Below, piece by piece: positions 1-5,564 of a stretch of 5,564 nt of DNA. The number at the start of each line of letters is the position of its first letter. Within the stretch, counting starts at the first letter, position 1. The notes below the pieces were generated by a model, which worked only from the letters and a program-made list of their open reading frames with translations, made no database searches and was not told where the DNA came from. Source of the stretch: Alphaproteobacteria bacterium (GTDB lineage Bacteria > Pseudomonadota > Alphaproteobacteria > ATCC43930 > CGMCC-115725); contig JASHUW010000508.1 in assembly GCA_030039815.1 (NCBI GenBank), positions 1 to 5,564 of the forward strand, given 5' to 3'. Made by a program: the position numbers and the translations under genes.

Positions 1-623
1 CTCCGCCCGGGCCCTATTACATCGTCACCTATTTCAACGTCGTACCGAAAGCCACGCGCAAGGCGATGGCGATGCTGCGCCAGTTCGCCGCCGCGACCCG
101 CAAGGAAGACGGCAACACCGAGCTGACGGTGCTGCACGAGCTTGGCCGCCCCGGCCATTTCGCGATCGTCGAGGCGTGGAAGGACAAAGCGGCCGCCGAC
201 GCGCATGGCGCGGCGATGAAGGCGTTTGGCGACAAGCTGCAGCCGATCGTCACCGCGCCGTTCAGCGCACGACCGTTCCTCGTGCTCGATGTCGCCGCGC
301 CGGCGGCCGACGCCAACCTCGCCGGCGCGATCTGGGTGCTGACCCATATCGACGTATTCCCGAAAGGCAAGGAGGAGGCCGCGGGCATGGTCAAGCAGCT
401 GGTAGCCGACAGCCGTAAGGATGTCGGCATGCAGCGCTTCGACGCGCTGGTGCTGGACCCGTACAGCAACCATTTCCACCTGATCGAGGCCTGGGCCGAC
501 CGCAAGAGCCTCGAAGCCTATGAGGCAGCCGACCACACGAAGGCGTTCCGCGCCAAGCTGGTGCCGCTTGAGGGCGCGCTCTACGACGAGCGGCTCTACG
601 AGGTCGTCAAGAAGAGCGAATAG
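1..623 (+). CDS. Tandem ABM-domain (antibiotic biosynthesis monooxygenase-like) protein, 5' partial
   Basis: The frame is open from the window edge (first full codon at 3) to TAG at 621-623, giving 206 visible residues. The first in-frame ATG, at 66, falls inside a beta strand of the first domain, and strong family-like sequence (PPGPYYIVTYFNVVP) precedes it, so the true start lies upstream. Two copies of a dimeric alpha+beta-barrel ABM fold are visible. Copy 1 runs from YYIVTYF (about residue 5) to about 97, and copy 2 from IWVLTHIDVFP (about 110) to the end. The duplication shows in matching segments: FAIVEAWKDKAAADAH in copy 1 and FHLIEAWADRKSLEAY in copy 2, each followed by a helix ending in KAF. 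ABM domains occur in small cofactor-free oxygenases and in many proteins of unknown role, so no substrate can be assigned. The proline-rich segment before the first strand suggests a cleaved signal peptide beyond the window edge (inference). The gene is convergent with the RidA-family gene. Confidence 0.85.
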   Translation, partial: PPGPYYIVTYFNVVPKATRKAMAMLRQFAAATRKEDGNTELTVLHELGRPGHFAIVEAWKDKAAADAHGAAMKAFGDKLQPIVTAPFSARPFLVLDVAAPAADANLAGAIWVLTHIDVFPKGKEEAAGMVKQLVADSRKDVGMQRFDALVLDPYSNHFHLIEAWADRKSLEAYEAADHTKAFRAKLVPLEGALYDERLYEVVKKSE

Positions 624-634
624 GGCGACCGCGA

Positions 635-650
635 CTCCCGCACGCGGGAG
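635..650. repeat. Short palindrome between convergent genes, possible terminator or repeat remnant
   Basis: Arms CTCCCG (635-640) and CGGGAG (645-650) pair perfectly around a CACG loop, 12 bases after the stop of the ABM gene and 12 bases before the stop codon of the RidA-family gene. No T-run follows on either strand, so a classical intrinsic terminator is doubtful, although a hairpin in a 38-bp convergent gap could still stall both transcripts. The core followed by AGAGGG resembles a palindrome often seen between genes in high-GC proteobacteria, but the matching left outer arm is missing here. That resemblance is from memory. Confidence 0.4.
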
Positions 651-661
651 AGGGCTTTCGC

Positions 662-1072
662 CTAACTTACCGCCGCGATCATCTCGATCTCGACCATCGC
701 CTCGGGCTGGGCGAGGCCACTGATCTTGATCGTCGTACTGGTCGGCGTGGCGACGCCGAAATAGCGCATGCGCACGTCGCGGCATTGCGAGAAGGCGTCG
801 TAATCGGTGACGAACGTATTGGTCTTGACGACGTCGGCCCAGCTCGCGCCGGCGGCCTTGAGGCAGGCGTCGAGGTTCTTGAAGGTCTGCTCCAGCTGTG
901 CGCGCATCCCGCCGGGGACGATGTTGCCGGCGGCGTCGCGGCCGAGCTGGCCGGCGATGAAGATCAGCTTGCCCGTCCCGCTCACCGTCACGACATGCGA
1001 ATACGCCGCTTTTCCTTCCTGCATGCGGACATCCATGCCGGGCGGTTGAAAGCGCTCGATCTTCAAGGCCAT
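662..1072 (-). CDS. RidA/YjgF/UK114 family protein lacking the canonical arginine
   Basis: This 136-residue protein has the length and full outline of the RidA (YjgF/YER057c/UK114) family. It shows LIFIAGQLGRDAAGNIVPG (about 36-54), then EQTFKNLDACLKAAGASWADVVKTN (about 61-85), and ends with MVEIEMIAAV (126-135). Archetypal RidA forms a trimer and hydrolyses reactive 2-aminoacrylate and other enamines or imines, using an arginine in a P-x-R motif (Arg105 in E. coli) to hold the substrate carboxylate. Here the equivalent stretch is ATPTSTTIKI, with Ser112 in place of that arginine, so deaminase activity of the classic type is not expected. The protein belongs with the arginine-less Rid subgroups, whose functions are mostly unknown. 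The ATG at 1070-1072 is preceded on the minus strand by GGGGAG (1085-1080), 7 bases upstream, supporting this start. The gene is divergent from the methyltransferase gene and convergent with the ABM gene. Confidence 0.93.
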   Translation of the reverse strand: MALKIERFQPPGMDVRMQEGKAAYSHVVTVSGTGKLIFIAGQLGRDAAGNIVPGGMRAQLEQTFKNLDACLKAAGASWADVVKTNTFVTDYDAFSQCRDVRMRYFGVATPTSTTIKISGLAQPEAMVEIEMIAAVS

Positions 1073-1144
1073 CTCGTCTCTCCCCGATGAGCCGCGATGC
1101 GAGTAGCATCGTGATGTGAGGCATTAAAGCGCGGGACAGTGAGC
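1073..1144. promoter_or_regulatory. Divergent promoter region with a 17-bp dyad
   Basis: These 72 bp separate two divergent start codons and must carry promoters for both genes, unless one is transcribed from within its neighbour. The arms CGATGC (1095-1100) and GCATCG (1106-1111) form a perfect 6-bp inverted repeat around GAGTA. The dyad sits near the middle of the gap, where a dimeric regulator could control both directions. It could instead form a hairpin in the leader of the RidA-family mRNA. I see no convincing -35/-10 pair on either strand. Confidence 0.45.
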
Positions 1145-1978
1145 ATGGCTATCGAGACCGATGTCGCGCAGCATTACGGCACCTCGGGTATCGCCGAGCG
1201 CATCCTCGCGGCGCTGCGGGCGGCGAACGGGGCCGACGCGCCGGTGACGGTCGACGCGTTGTCGATGCTCGACCATTTCCACGGCCGCGGCATCGTCGCG
1301 ACCAAGGAGCTTGTCGAGCTCCTGAAGCCGCAGCCCGGCGAGCACATCCTCGATATCGGCTCGGGGATCGGCGGCCCGGCGCGCTGGTTCGCCGCGAAAC
1401 GCGGGGTGCGCGTGACCGGGGTCGATCTGACGCCGGAATTTTGCGCCGCAGCGGTGGCGTTGAACCGCGCGACCGGCCTTGCCGACCGCATCACGATCAA
1501 AAACGGCAGCGCCCTGGCGCTGCCGGCCGAGGACAACAGCTTCGACCGCGCCTATTCGCAGAACGTCATCATGAACATCGAGAACAAGCGGCAATTCTAT
1601 CGCGAGGCGTTTCGCGCGCTGAAGCCGGGCGGGGTGCTGGCGCTGTCGAATTTGTGCCGCGGCAAGGACGGCGCGTTCCGCTATCCGGTGCCGTGGGCCG
1701 AGACCCCGGCGACGAGCTTCCTGGCGACGCCGGAGGAGATGCGCGCGCAACTACAGGACACCGGTTTCGAGATTGTCGTGTTCCACGACACGACGGCCGA
1801 AACTCTGCCCGCAACGATCCGCAACCGCGAGCGACTGGAGCGCGAGGGGCTGGGGCCGCTCGGCACGCATCTCATCATGGGCGAGCGCCTCCTGGAGATG
1901 CAGATCAACTCCGCCCGCAACCAGGAAGAGGGGCTCGGCCGGACGATCGAGGCGCTGGTGCGAAAGCCGACACGGTAG
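1145..1978 (+). CDS. Class I SAM-dependent methyltransferase
   Basis: The protein is a 277-residue Rossmann-fold methyltransferase of the Methyltransf_11/UbiE-like type. Motif I is LDIGSGIGGP (69-78). The acidic residue that binds the ribose of SAM is Asp94 in VTGVDLTPEF. A motif II-like ALPAEDNSFD follows (125-134), then motif III LKPGGVLALSN (159-169). The GIVATKELVELL lead-in and the GGPARW and GVDLTPEF wording resemble small-molecule methyltransferases such as sarcosine/dimethylglycine or tocopherol types, but nothing fixes the substrate. It is cytosolic, with no signal peptide or membrane segment. I chose ATG 1145 because GGGA (1133-1136) lies 8 bases upstream. An in-frame GTG at 1139 would add two residues but leaves only 2 bases to that site. 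The C-terminal half (about 185-277) lacks known catalytic motifs and probably shapes the acceptor pocket. The gene stands alone on its strand, divergent from the RidA-family gene. Confidence 0.9.
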   Translation: MAIETDVAQHYGTSGIAERILAALRAANGADAPVTVDALSMLDHFHGRGIVATKELVELLKPQPGEHILDIGSGIGGPARWFAAKRGVRVTGVDLTPEFCAAAVALNRATGLADRITIKNGSALALPAEDNSFDRAYSQNVIMNIENKRQFYREAFRALKPGGVLALSNLCRGKDGAFRYPVPWAETPATSFLATPEEMRAQLQDTGFEIVVFHDTTAETLPATIRNRERLEREGLGPLGTHLIMGERLLEMQINSARNQEEGLGRTIEALVRKPTR

Positions 1979-1980
1979 CG

Positions 1981-2116
1981 TCGTCCCGGGCGGCGCGCAG
2001 CGCTGAACCCGGGACCCATGCACGCCGCGTGGACGCCGTATCTCGAACGCCCGCGACGTGTTTTAGAGGCTCGTGTTGATGGGTTCCGGGTTCGCGTCTT
2101 TGACGCGCCCCGGAAG
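1981..2116. repeat. REPIN-like pair of inverted palindromic repeats
   Basis: The gap between the convergent methyltransferase and solute-binding protein genes holds two hairpins in inverted orientation. Hairpin A pairs GTCCCGGG (1983-1990) with CCCGGGAC (2008-2015). Hairpin B pairs TTCCGGG (2084-2090) with CCCGGAA (2109-2115) and continues inward with CGCGTC/GACGCG (2093-2098 and 2102-2107) around TTT. The halves are also reverse complements of each other: GAACCCGGGACCCAT (2005-2019) matches the reverse complement of 2079-2093 at 14 of 15 bases. Two REP-type palindromes facing each other across a short spacer is the architecture called REPIN, mobilised in trans by RAYT transposases. Similar CCCGGG/GAACCC palindromes are frequent between genes in Bradyrhizobium relatives, from memory. 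No transposase is in the window. Confidence 0.7.
2084..2115. terminator. Strong 13-bp hairpin downstream of two convergent genes
   Basis: This is the right-hand hairpin of the repeat: a 7-bp outer stem and a 6-bp inner stem, both perfect and GC-rich, separated by a small TT/C internal loop and closed by TTT. It lies 16 bp beyond the solute-binding protein stop and about 105 bp beyond the methyltransferase stop, so it could limit read-through from either side. No U-tract follows on either strand, so a terminator role is a guess from position and stem strength. Confidence 0.3.
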
Positions 2117-2130
2117 GGCAAAGTGGTGGC

Positions 2131-2979
2131 TTAATCCGCGTCGGCGAAGCGGCGGTGCATTTGCTCGGCAAAGACCGAGGGCGGAATGTGCCAGGTCTTC
2201 TCCAGCTGCTCGATATGCCCGTCGGCGTGCCATTTCTTGACGAGGTCGCCGACAAACGCCGCGAGCTCGCTGTTGCCCTGCTTGACCGCCATGCCCCAGG
2301 GTTGCGGCAGCACCGAGCGCAGCGGCATCTCATAATCGCCCCAGCCTGGCATCTGCAGCTGGCCGACGAGCGCGGTGTCGTCATAGGCGGCATAGCATTC
2401 GCCAGCCTTCACCGCGGCATAGACCTGGCTGGTGTCCTTGTAGAGATGGAACTCGGGGCCGTAGCGGTCCTTGATCTCGTTGAGATAGGCGGCGCCTTCG
2501 ACGCTGCACACGGGCTTGTCCCTCAGTTCCTGCCAGACGTGCAGATGCGCCGATTTCGGCGCGAGGACGTTGACGCCCGAGGCGTAATAGCTCGGCTCGA
2601 CGAAATCGACCTGCTTGGCGCGCTCGGGGGTGACGTTCATCGTCGCGATGACGATGTCGAGATCTCCCGACTGCAATAGCGTGATGCGGTTCGCGGCGAC
2701 AACGGGAACCAGCTTCAGCTTGACGCCAAGCGCCTTGGCGATCTCGGCGGCCAGGTCGGGCTCGAAGCCGACGATGATCCCGGCCTCGTCGCGGAAGCCG
2801 AAGGGCCGGTAGTCGGCCTTGGCGCCGACCACGAGCACGCCGCGGGCCCGGATGTCGTCGAGCGAGCCGGCCCGGGCCGCGCCGCTTGCGCCCAAGAGCA
2901 GCATGAGGCCAAAGAGGAGCGCGATGCCGGCGCGAAACCGGCGTCGGAACGGTTGGCGGATGCGTGCTGCGGTTGTCAT
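2131..2979 (-). CDS. Periplasmic solute-binding protein, family 3 (amino-acid type)
   Basis: This 282-residue protein would bind a small polar solute, most likely an amino acid or related compound, in the periplasm and deliver it to an ABC permease. The N-terminus is a clear signal peptide: basic RQPFRRRFR (8-16), hydrophobic GIALLFGLMLLLGASG (18-33), and a likely cut after ARA (35-37). The SBP_bac_3 fold then follows: VLVVGAKADYRPFGF (48-62), GFEPDLAAEIAKALG (71-85), ITLLQSGDLDIVIATMNVT (99-117) and PERAKQVDFVEPSYYASG (118-135). Arg120 matches the carboxylate-binding arginine of the family (Arg77 in HisJ), and the AYDDTALV segment (198-205) holds the acidic residue that usually meets the amino group. 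Cys158 and Cys195 could form a disulfide. No permease or ATPase gene is adjacent, so it is an orphan within this window. It may serve a distant transporter or act in sensing with the divergent kinase (inference). Confidence 0.92.
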   Translation of the reverse strand: MTTAARIRQPFRRRFRAGIALLFGLMLLLGASGAARAGSLDDIRARGVLVVGAKADYRPFGFRDEAGIIVGFEPDLAAEIAKALGVKLKLVPVVAANRITLLQSGDLDIVIATMNVTPERAKQVDFVEPSYYASGVNVLAPKSAHLHVWQELRDKPVCSVEGAAYLNEIKDRYGPEFHLYKDTSQVYAAVKAGECYAAYDDTALVGQLQMPGWGDYEMPLRSVLPQPWGMAVKQGNSELAAFVGDLVKKWHADGHIEQLEKTWHIPPSVFAEQMHRRFADAD

Positions 2980-3016
2980 TCTCGGCTCGCCACCAGAACT
3001 TTGTGACAGCCGAGAA
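2979..3016 (-). promoter_or_regulatory. Inverted repeat covering the start region of the solute-binding protein gene
   Basis: TTCTCGGCT (2979-2987) and AGCCGAGAA (3008-3016) are perfect 9-bp reverse complements, 20 bp apart. Read on the minus strand as mRNA, the second arm ends on the A of the ATG start codon and contains the GAG just before it. The folded leader would therefore bury the start codon and part of any Shine-Dalgarno pairing. It could instead be a DNA operator, with half-site centres 29 bp apart. The repeat is seen directly; its role is inferred. Confidence 0.45.
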
Positions 3017-3111
3017 AGTTAGCCGCACGGGAGTTAAGGCTTCGCTACTTTACGCTTATTCAACAAAATAGACGGCATTCTCCGTGGGCGAGGGTTGAGG
3101 ATCCGCGCGGG
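3017..3111. promoter_or_regulatory. Divergent promoter region of the solute-binding protein and kinase genes
   Basis: The stretch from about 3031 to 3075 is distinctly AT-richer than the surrounding GC-rich genes and is the best place for divergent promoters. On the plus strand TTCGCT (3041-3046) and CAAAAT (3064-3069) are 17 bp apart, a weak match to a sigma-70 type promoter for the kinase gene. On the minus strand I find no convincing pair. A GAGG at 3097-3100, 11 bases before ATG 3112, is the likely kinase ribosome binding site, with rather long spacing. Confidence 0.35.
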
Positions 3112-5331
3112 ATGAATTGGATTGGCGTTTCCAGATATTGGCCGGCGGCGCTCGTCGCCGCGTTCGGCATCGTTGCGTCGGTGATGCTGTTCAACCATGC
3201 GCGCAGCATCGCCGAGGAACGGGCTTCGGCCGAGTTCTCGGTGCAGGCCGAGGCGCGGGCGCGCGATCTGCAGGAAGTGCTCAGCCGCTACGAAGGCACG
3301 ATCGAGGGCTTTGCCGCGGCGCTGCCCTATCAGGGTCTCGACGCCCAAACGTTCCGCGCCTACGCGAAAAGCGTCTTCCTCGCCAGCACCGTCCTGCAAT
3401 CCGGGTTCGAGAACCTCGCCTGGGCGCCGCGGGTCGCCGATCGCGACCGCACCGCGTTCGAGGCGGCGGCACGCGCGGAACGCCACGACGACTACACGAT
3501 CCGAGACAAGACCGCTGACGGGAAAGGGCTCGTTGTCGCGCCGCGCCGATCGGACTACTACCCGCTGCGCTATGTCGAGCCGGAGCGCGCGAACTCGCCG
3601 CTCGGCCTCGATCTCGCCCCGATCGCCGGCGGCGCGCTCGACGAAGCCGTCGCCACTGGCGCGATGACCGCGACAGCGGCGATGAAGATGATATACGGGC
3701 CGGACTCGAGCCTGCTGTTCCTGCCGGTCTACGCGGCCTCTGCCGGCGACAAGAACGCTGTCGGCCCGATCGGCATCCTGACCTTCCGGATGTCGATCAG
3801 CGCCGCGGTCGAGGCGATCATCTCGACCTACGAGCCGGCGCCGCAGGGCATGGATCTCTATGTCATCGATGATGCGGCGCCGAAGACCCAGCGGGTGATC
3901 TACCACCACCTCGCGGCGAACGCCCGCGCACGGACCCAGCCGACGGACGACCAGGAAGCGCTGGTCAAACCATATTGGGGATCGTCGTTCAGCTTCGCCG
4001 GTCGCGACTACACGATGATCGTACGGGCGACGCCGCGGCTGCTTGCGGCGCAGCTCGCCGGCGTCGGCTGGTTCGAGCTGGGCTGCGGCCTCCTGCTCAC
4101 CGCGCTGCTGACGCTTTATCTCGTCACCAACCGGATGCGCTCCGACCGGTTGCTGCACCTCGCCGACCGGCTGCAGCGTGAAGTCGGCGCCCGGCGCAGC
4201 ACCGAGGAGGATTTAGAGCTCGCCCAGCTCGCGATGGACCGCGCGTCCGAGGCGATCTGCCTGCTCGACGAGGCCGGCCACTACCTCAAGGTCAACGACG
4301 CGATGTGCCAGCAAGTCGGCTACAGCCGCGACGAGTTGTTGCAGATGACCGTGTTCGACATCGCCGCGCATATGAACCCCAAAATTTGGGCCGACCGCTG
4401 GAAGCTGTACCGCGAGAAAGGCTCGTTGAGTTTCGAGAACTACCGGGTGAACAAAGAGGGTCGGACGATCCCGGTCGACATGACCGCCAGCTACATCAAA
4501 TTCGGCGGTCGCGAATACCTGTTCGCGGTGGGCCGCGACGCCACCGCGCGGCGCCACATCGAGAGCGAGCTGCGCTCGGCACTCGACCTGGCGGAAACCG
4601 CCAACCAAGCGAAGAGCCAGTTCCTCGCCAATATGAGCCATGAGCTGCGCACCCCCTTGAACGCGATTATCGGCTTCTCCGAGGTGATCTCGGGGGCGTT
4701 GTTCGGGCCGCTCGACGCGCGCTACCGCGACTACGCGCAGGACATTCATGGCTCGGGCCATCATCTGCTGCGCATCATCAACGACCTGCTCGATCTTTCG
4801 AAGGTCGAGGCCGGGCGGCTGGAGCTGCGCAACTCCTCGGTACAGGTCGCGGCAATCTTCGAGACCTGCCGCCGCATGGTCGCCGACCGCGCCGCGGTCG
4901 CCGGCGTTGCACTCGACATCCGGCCGACCGATCTCGAGGTCAATGGCGATGAATTGCGGCTGGAACAGGTGTTGCTGAACCTCGTCTCGAACGCGGTCAA
5001 GTTCACGCCGACAGGCGGCGAGGTCACGGTGTCGGCGAGGCTCGCGCCATCGGGCGAGGTGGTGATCACCGTCGCCGACAACGGCATCGGCATGGCGCCC
5101 GAGGACATCCCGCGCGCGCTGCAGCCGTTCGGTCAGATCGACAACAGCCTTTCGCGGCCGCATGGCGGCACCGGTCTCGGCCTGCCGCTCGCGCAGCGCC
5201 TCATCGAGCTGCACGGCGGCACGATGACGATCGACAGCGCGCTCGGCAAAGGCACCACGGTCACCGTCGTCCTGCCGCGCGAGCGCACGCACCTGCACAA
5301 TCCGGCGAGCGTCGATCTCATCGCCGGCTAG
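3112..5331 (+). CDS. Membrane sensor histidine kinase, CHASE-PAS-HisKA-HATPase
   Basis: This 739-residue protein is an inner-membrane two-component sensor. TM1 spans about 11-27, followed by a periplasmic CHASE domain whose signatures are FENLAWAPRVADRDRTAFE (99-117), DDYTIRD (126-132), YYPLRYVEPERANSPLGLDL (149-168) and GILTFRMSI (221-229). TM2 spans about 316-338, followed by a short linker helix. A PAS domain covers about 371-481, ending GRDATARR as in PAS-to-kinase junctions. HisKA carries the phosphoacceptor His510 in FLANMSHELRTPLNAIIGFS. The HATPase domain has its N box at LLNLVSNAVKFT (621-632), G1 at DNGIG (656-660), an F box at PFGQ (672-675) and G2 at GGTGLGL (685-691), so every catalytic motif is intact. 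CHASE domains sense small extracellular ligands; the ligand here is unknown. No receiver domain or response-regulator gene is visible, so the partner is elsewhere. ATG 3112 places TM1 close to the N-terminus. The DYAQDIHGSGHHLLRIINDL wording is typical of alphaproteobacterial kinases. Confidence 0.95.
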   Translation: MNWIGVSRYWPAALVAAFGIVASVMLFNHARSIAEERASAEFSVQAEARARDLQEVLSRYEGTIEGFAAALPYQGLDAQTFRAYAKSVFLASTVLQSGFENLAWAPRVADRDRTAFEAAARAERHDDYTIRDKTADGKGLVVAPRRSDYYPLRYVEPERANSPLGLDLAPIAGGALDEAVATGAMTATAAMKMIYGPDSSLLFLPVYAASAGDKNAVGPIGILTFRMSISAAVEAIISTYEPAPQGMDLYVIDDAAPKTQRVIYHHLAANARARTQPTDDQEALVKPYWGSSFSFAGRDYTMIVRATPRLLAAQLAGVGWFELGCGLLLTALLTLYLVTNRMRSDRLLHLADRLQREVGARRSTEEDLELAQLAMDRASEAICLLDEAGHYLKVNDAMCQQVGYSRDELLQMTVFDIAAHMNPKIWADRWKLYREKGSLSFENYRVNKEGRTIPVDMTASYIKFGGREYLFAVGRDATARRHIESELRSALDLAETANQAKSQFLANMSHELRTPLNAIIGFSEVISGALFGPLDARYRDYAQDIHGSGHHLLRIINDLLDLSKVEAGRLELRNSSVQVAAIFETCRRMVADRAAVAGVALDIRPTDLEVNGDELRLEQVLLNLVSNAVKFTPTGGEVTVSARLAPSGEVVITVADNGIGMAPEDIPRALQPFGQIDNSLSRPHGGTGLGLPLAQRLIELHGGTMTIDSALGKGTTVTVVLPRERTHLHNPASVDLIAG

Positions 5332-5564
5332 CTCCGGCGCCGCACCGGCGGGCGGCGCAGCGCCCAGAACGCGACGACGCCGCAGAGATACGACACGATC
5401 GATAGCGCGAAGGCCAGCTCGTAGCTGCCCGACAAATCGTAGATGAAGCCAGCCCCCCACGAGCCGAGCGCCGCCCCGAGGCCACTGCCGATGGTGATGA
5501 CGCCGAGGATCGCACCGAGCTGCGCGCCGGGAAACAGATCGGCGGTCTTGGCGGTGATCGCCGG
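5328..5564 (-). CDS. Major facilitator superfamily transporter, C-terminal end (5' partial)
   Basis: Read on the minus strand, an open frame enters at the window edge and runs 78 codons to TAG (5330-5328). The visible part has no start codon of its own because the N-terminal part lies outside the window. It begins AITAKTADLFPG, typical of an MFS cytoplasmic loop. Two hydrophobic helices follow: LGAILGVITIGSGLGAALGS (16-35), leading into WGAGFIYDLSGSYELAF, then LSIVSYLCGVVAFWAL (54-69). The protein ends in a basic tail, RRPPVRRRS. This matches the last two transmembrane helices (11 and 12) of MFS permeases, especially monocarboxylate/oxalate-type antiporters, where the loop reads G-(F/Y)-I-x-D-x-x-G-S-Y. 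The substrate cannot be inferred from this piece. Its stop overlaps the kinase stop by 3 bp at a shared CTAG. Its promoter lies outside the window. Confidence 0.85.
   Translation of the reverse strand, partial: PAITAKTADLFPGAQLGAILGVITIGSGLGAALGSWGAGFIYDLSGSYELAFALSIVSYLCGVVAFWALRRPPVRRRS

Noticed and set aside
66..623. Treating ATG 66 as the true start of the first gene
   Set aside because: In-frame codons upstream continue the first ABM beta strand (YYIVTYF), so the protein begins before the window and ATG 66 is internal.
1124..1750. Minus-strand frame of 208 codons over the methyltransferase
   Set aside because: The plus strand carries all class I methyltransferase motifs, while this frame is arginine-rich and overlaps the divergent promoter region.
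662..1978. A biosynthetic cluster made of ABM oxygenase, RidA and methyltransferase
   Set aside because: The three genes alternate strand and show no operon structure or assembly enzymes. All three families are common individually, so the co-location alone does not support a pathway.
1441..2079. Plus-strand frame of 212 codons overlapping the methyltransferase and the repeat
   Set aside because: It is out of frame with the methyltransferase, has shadow-type Arg/Gly/Ala composition, and runs through the palindromic repeat.
3034..4158. Minus-strand open frame of 374 codons antisense to the CHASE region
   Set aside because: It is the mirror of the real kinase frame, with low-complexity Arg/Asp/Ala composition and no motif; the plus-strand frame has clear CHASE signatures.
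4213..5460. Minus-strand open frame of 415 codons antisense to the kinase 3' half
   Set aside because: It lies opposite conserved HisKA/HATPase coding sequence, is arginine-rich with no recognisable domain, and is the expected by-product of GC-rich third positions.
5318..5515. Minus-strand frame of 65 codons at the right end
   Set aside because: It is in a different frame from the MFS C-terminus and is serine/arginine-rich without helices; the hydrophobic frame ending at 5328 is the real gene.

Overview
The window is high-GC bacterial DNA with strong G/C bias at third codon positions, so many long shadow frames appear antisense to the real genes. Protein style points to an alphaproteobacterium, probably Hyphomicrobiales or Rhodospirillales. 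The clearest markers are a PleC/DivJ-like histidine kinase core with the phrases YRDYAQDI and INDLLDLSKVEAG, and an intergenic palindromic repeat like those common in Bradyrhizobium relatives. This is a judgement from memory of the families, not a database result.

Layout, left to right. (1) 1-623 (+): the 3' part of a gene for a protein with two tandem antibiotic-biosynthesis-monooxygenase (ABM)-like ferredoxin folds; its start lies outside the window. (2) 662-1072 (-): a RidA/YjgF-family protein, convergent with gene 1, in which the family's substrate-binding arginine is replaced by serine. (3) 1145-1978 (+): a class I SAM-dependent methyltransferase, divergent from gene 2 across 72 bp that hold a 17-bp dyad. 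(4) 1979-2130: a non-coding gap between convergent genes, largely filled by a two-hairpin inverted repeat with REPIN-like architecture. (5) 2131-2979 (-): a secreted family-3 periplasmic solute-binding protein, amino-acid type, with no permease or ATPase beside it. (6) 3112-5331 (+): a membrane sensor histidine kinase, CHASE-PAS-HisKA-HATPase, divergent from gene 5 and with no response regulator in view. (7) 5328-5564 (-): the C-terminal end of a major facilitator superfamily transporter, convergent with the kinase; the two stop codons share a CTAG.

Every adjacent gene pair is on opposite strands, so no operon is visible. The only plausible functional pairing is the divergent solute-binding protein and CHASE kinase, which share a 132-bp regulatory region; this is inference. 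No gap longer than 152 bp lacks a gene. I see no tRNA, rRNA, CRISPR array, insertion sequence or phage gene. I do not see a convincing novel multi-gene system. The points most worth a second look are the Arg-to-Ser RidA, the REPIN-like repeat, and an inverted repeat that could hide the translation start of the solute-binding protein.
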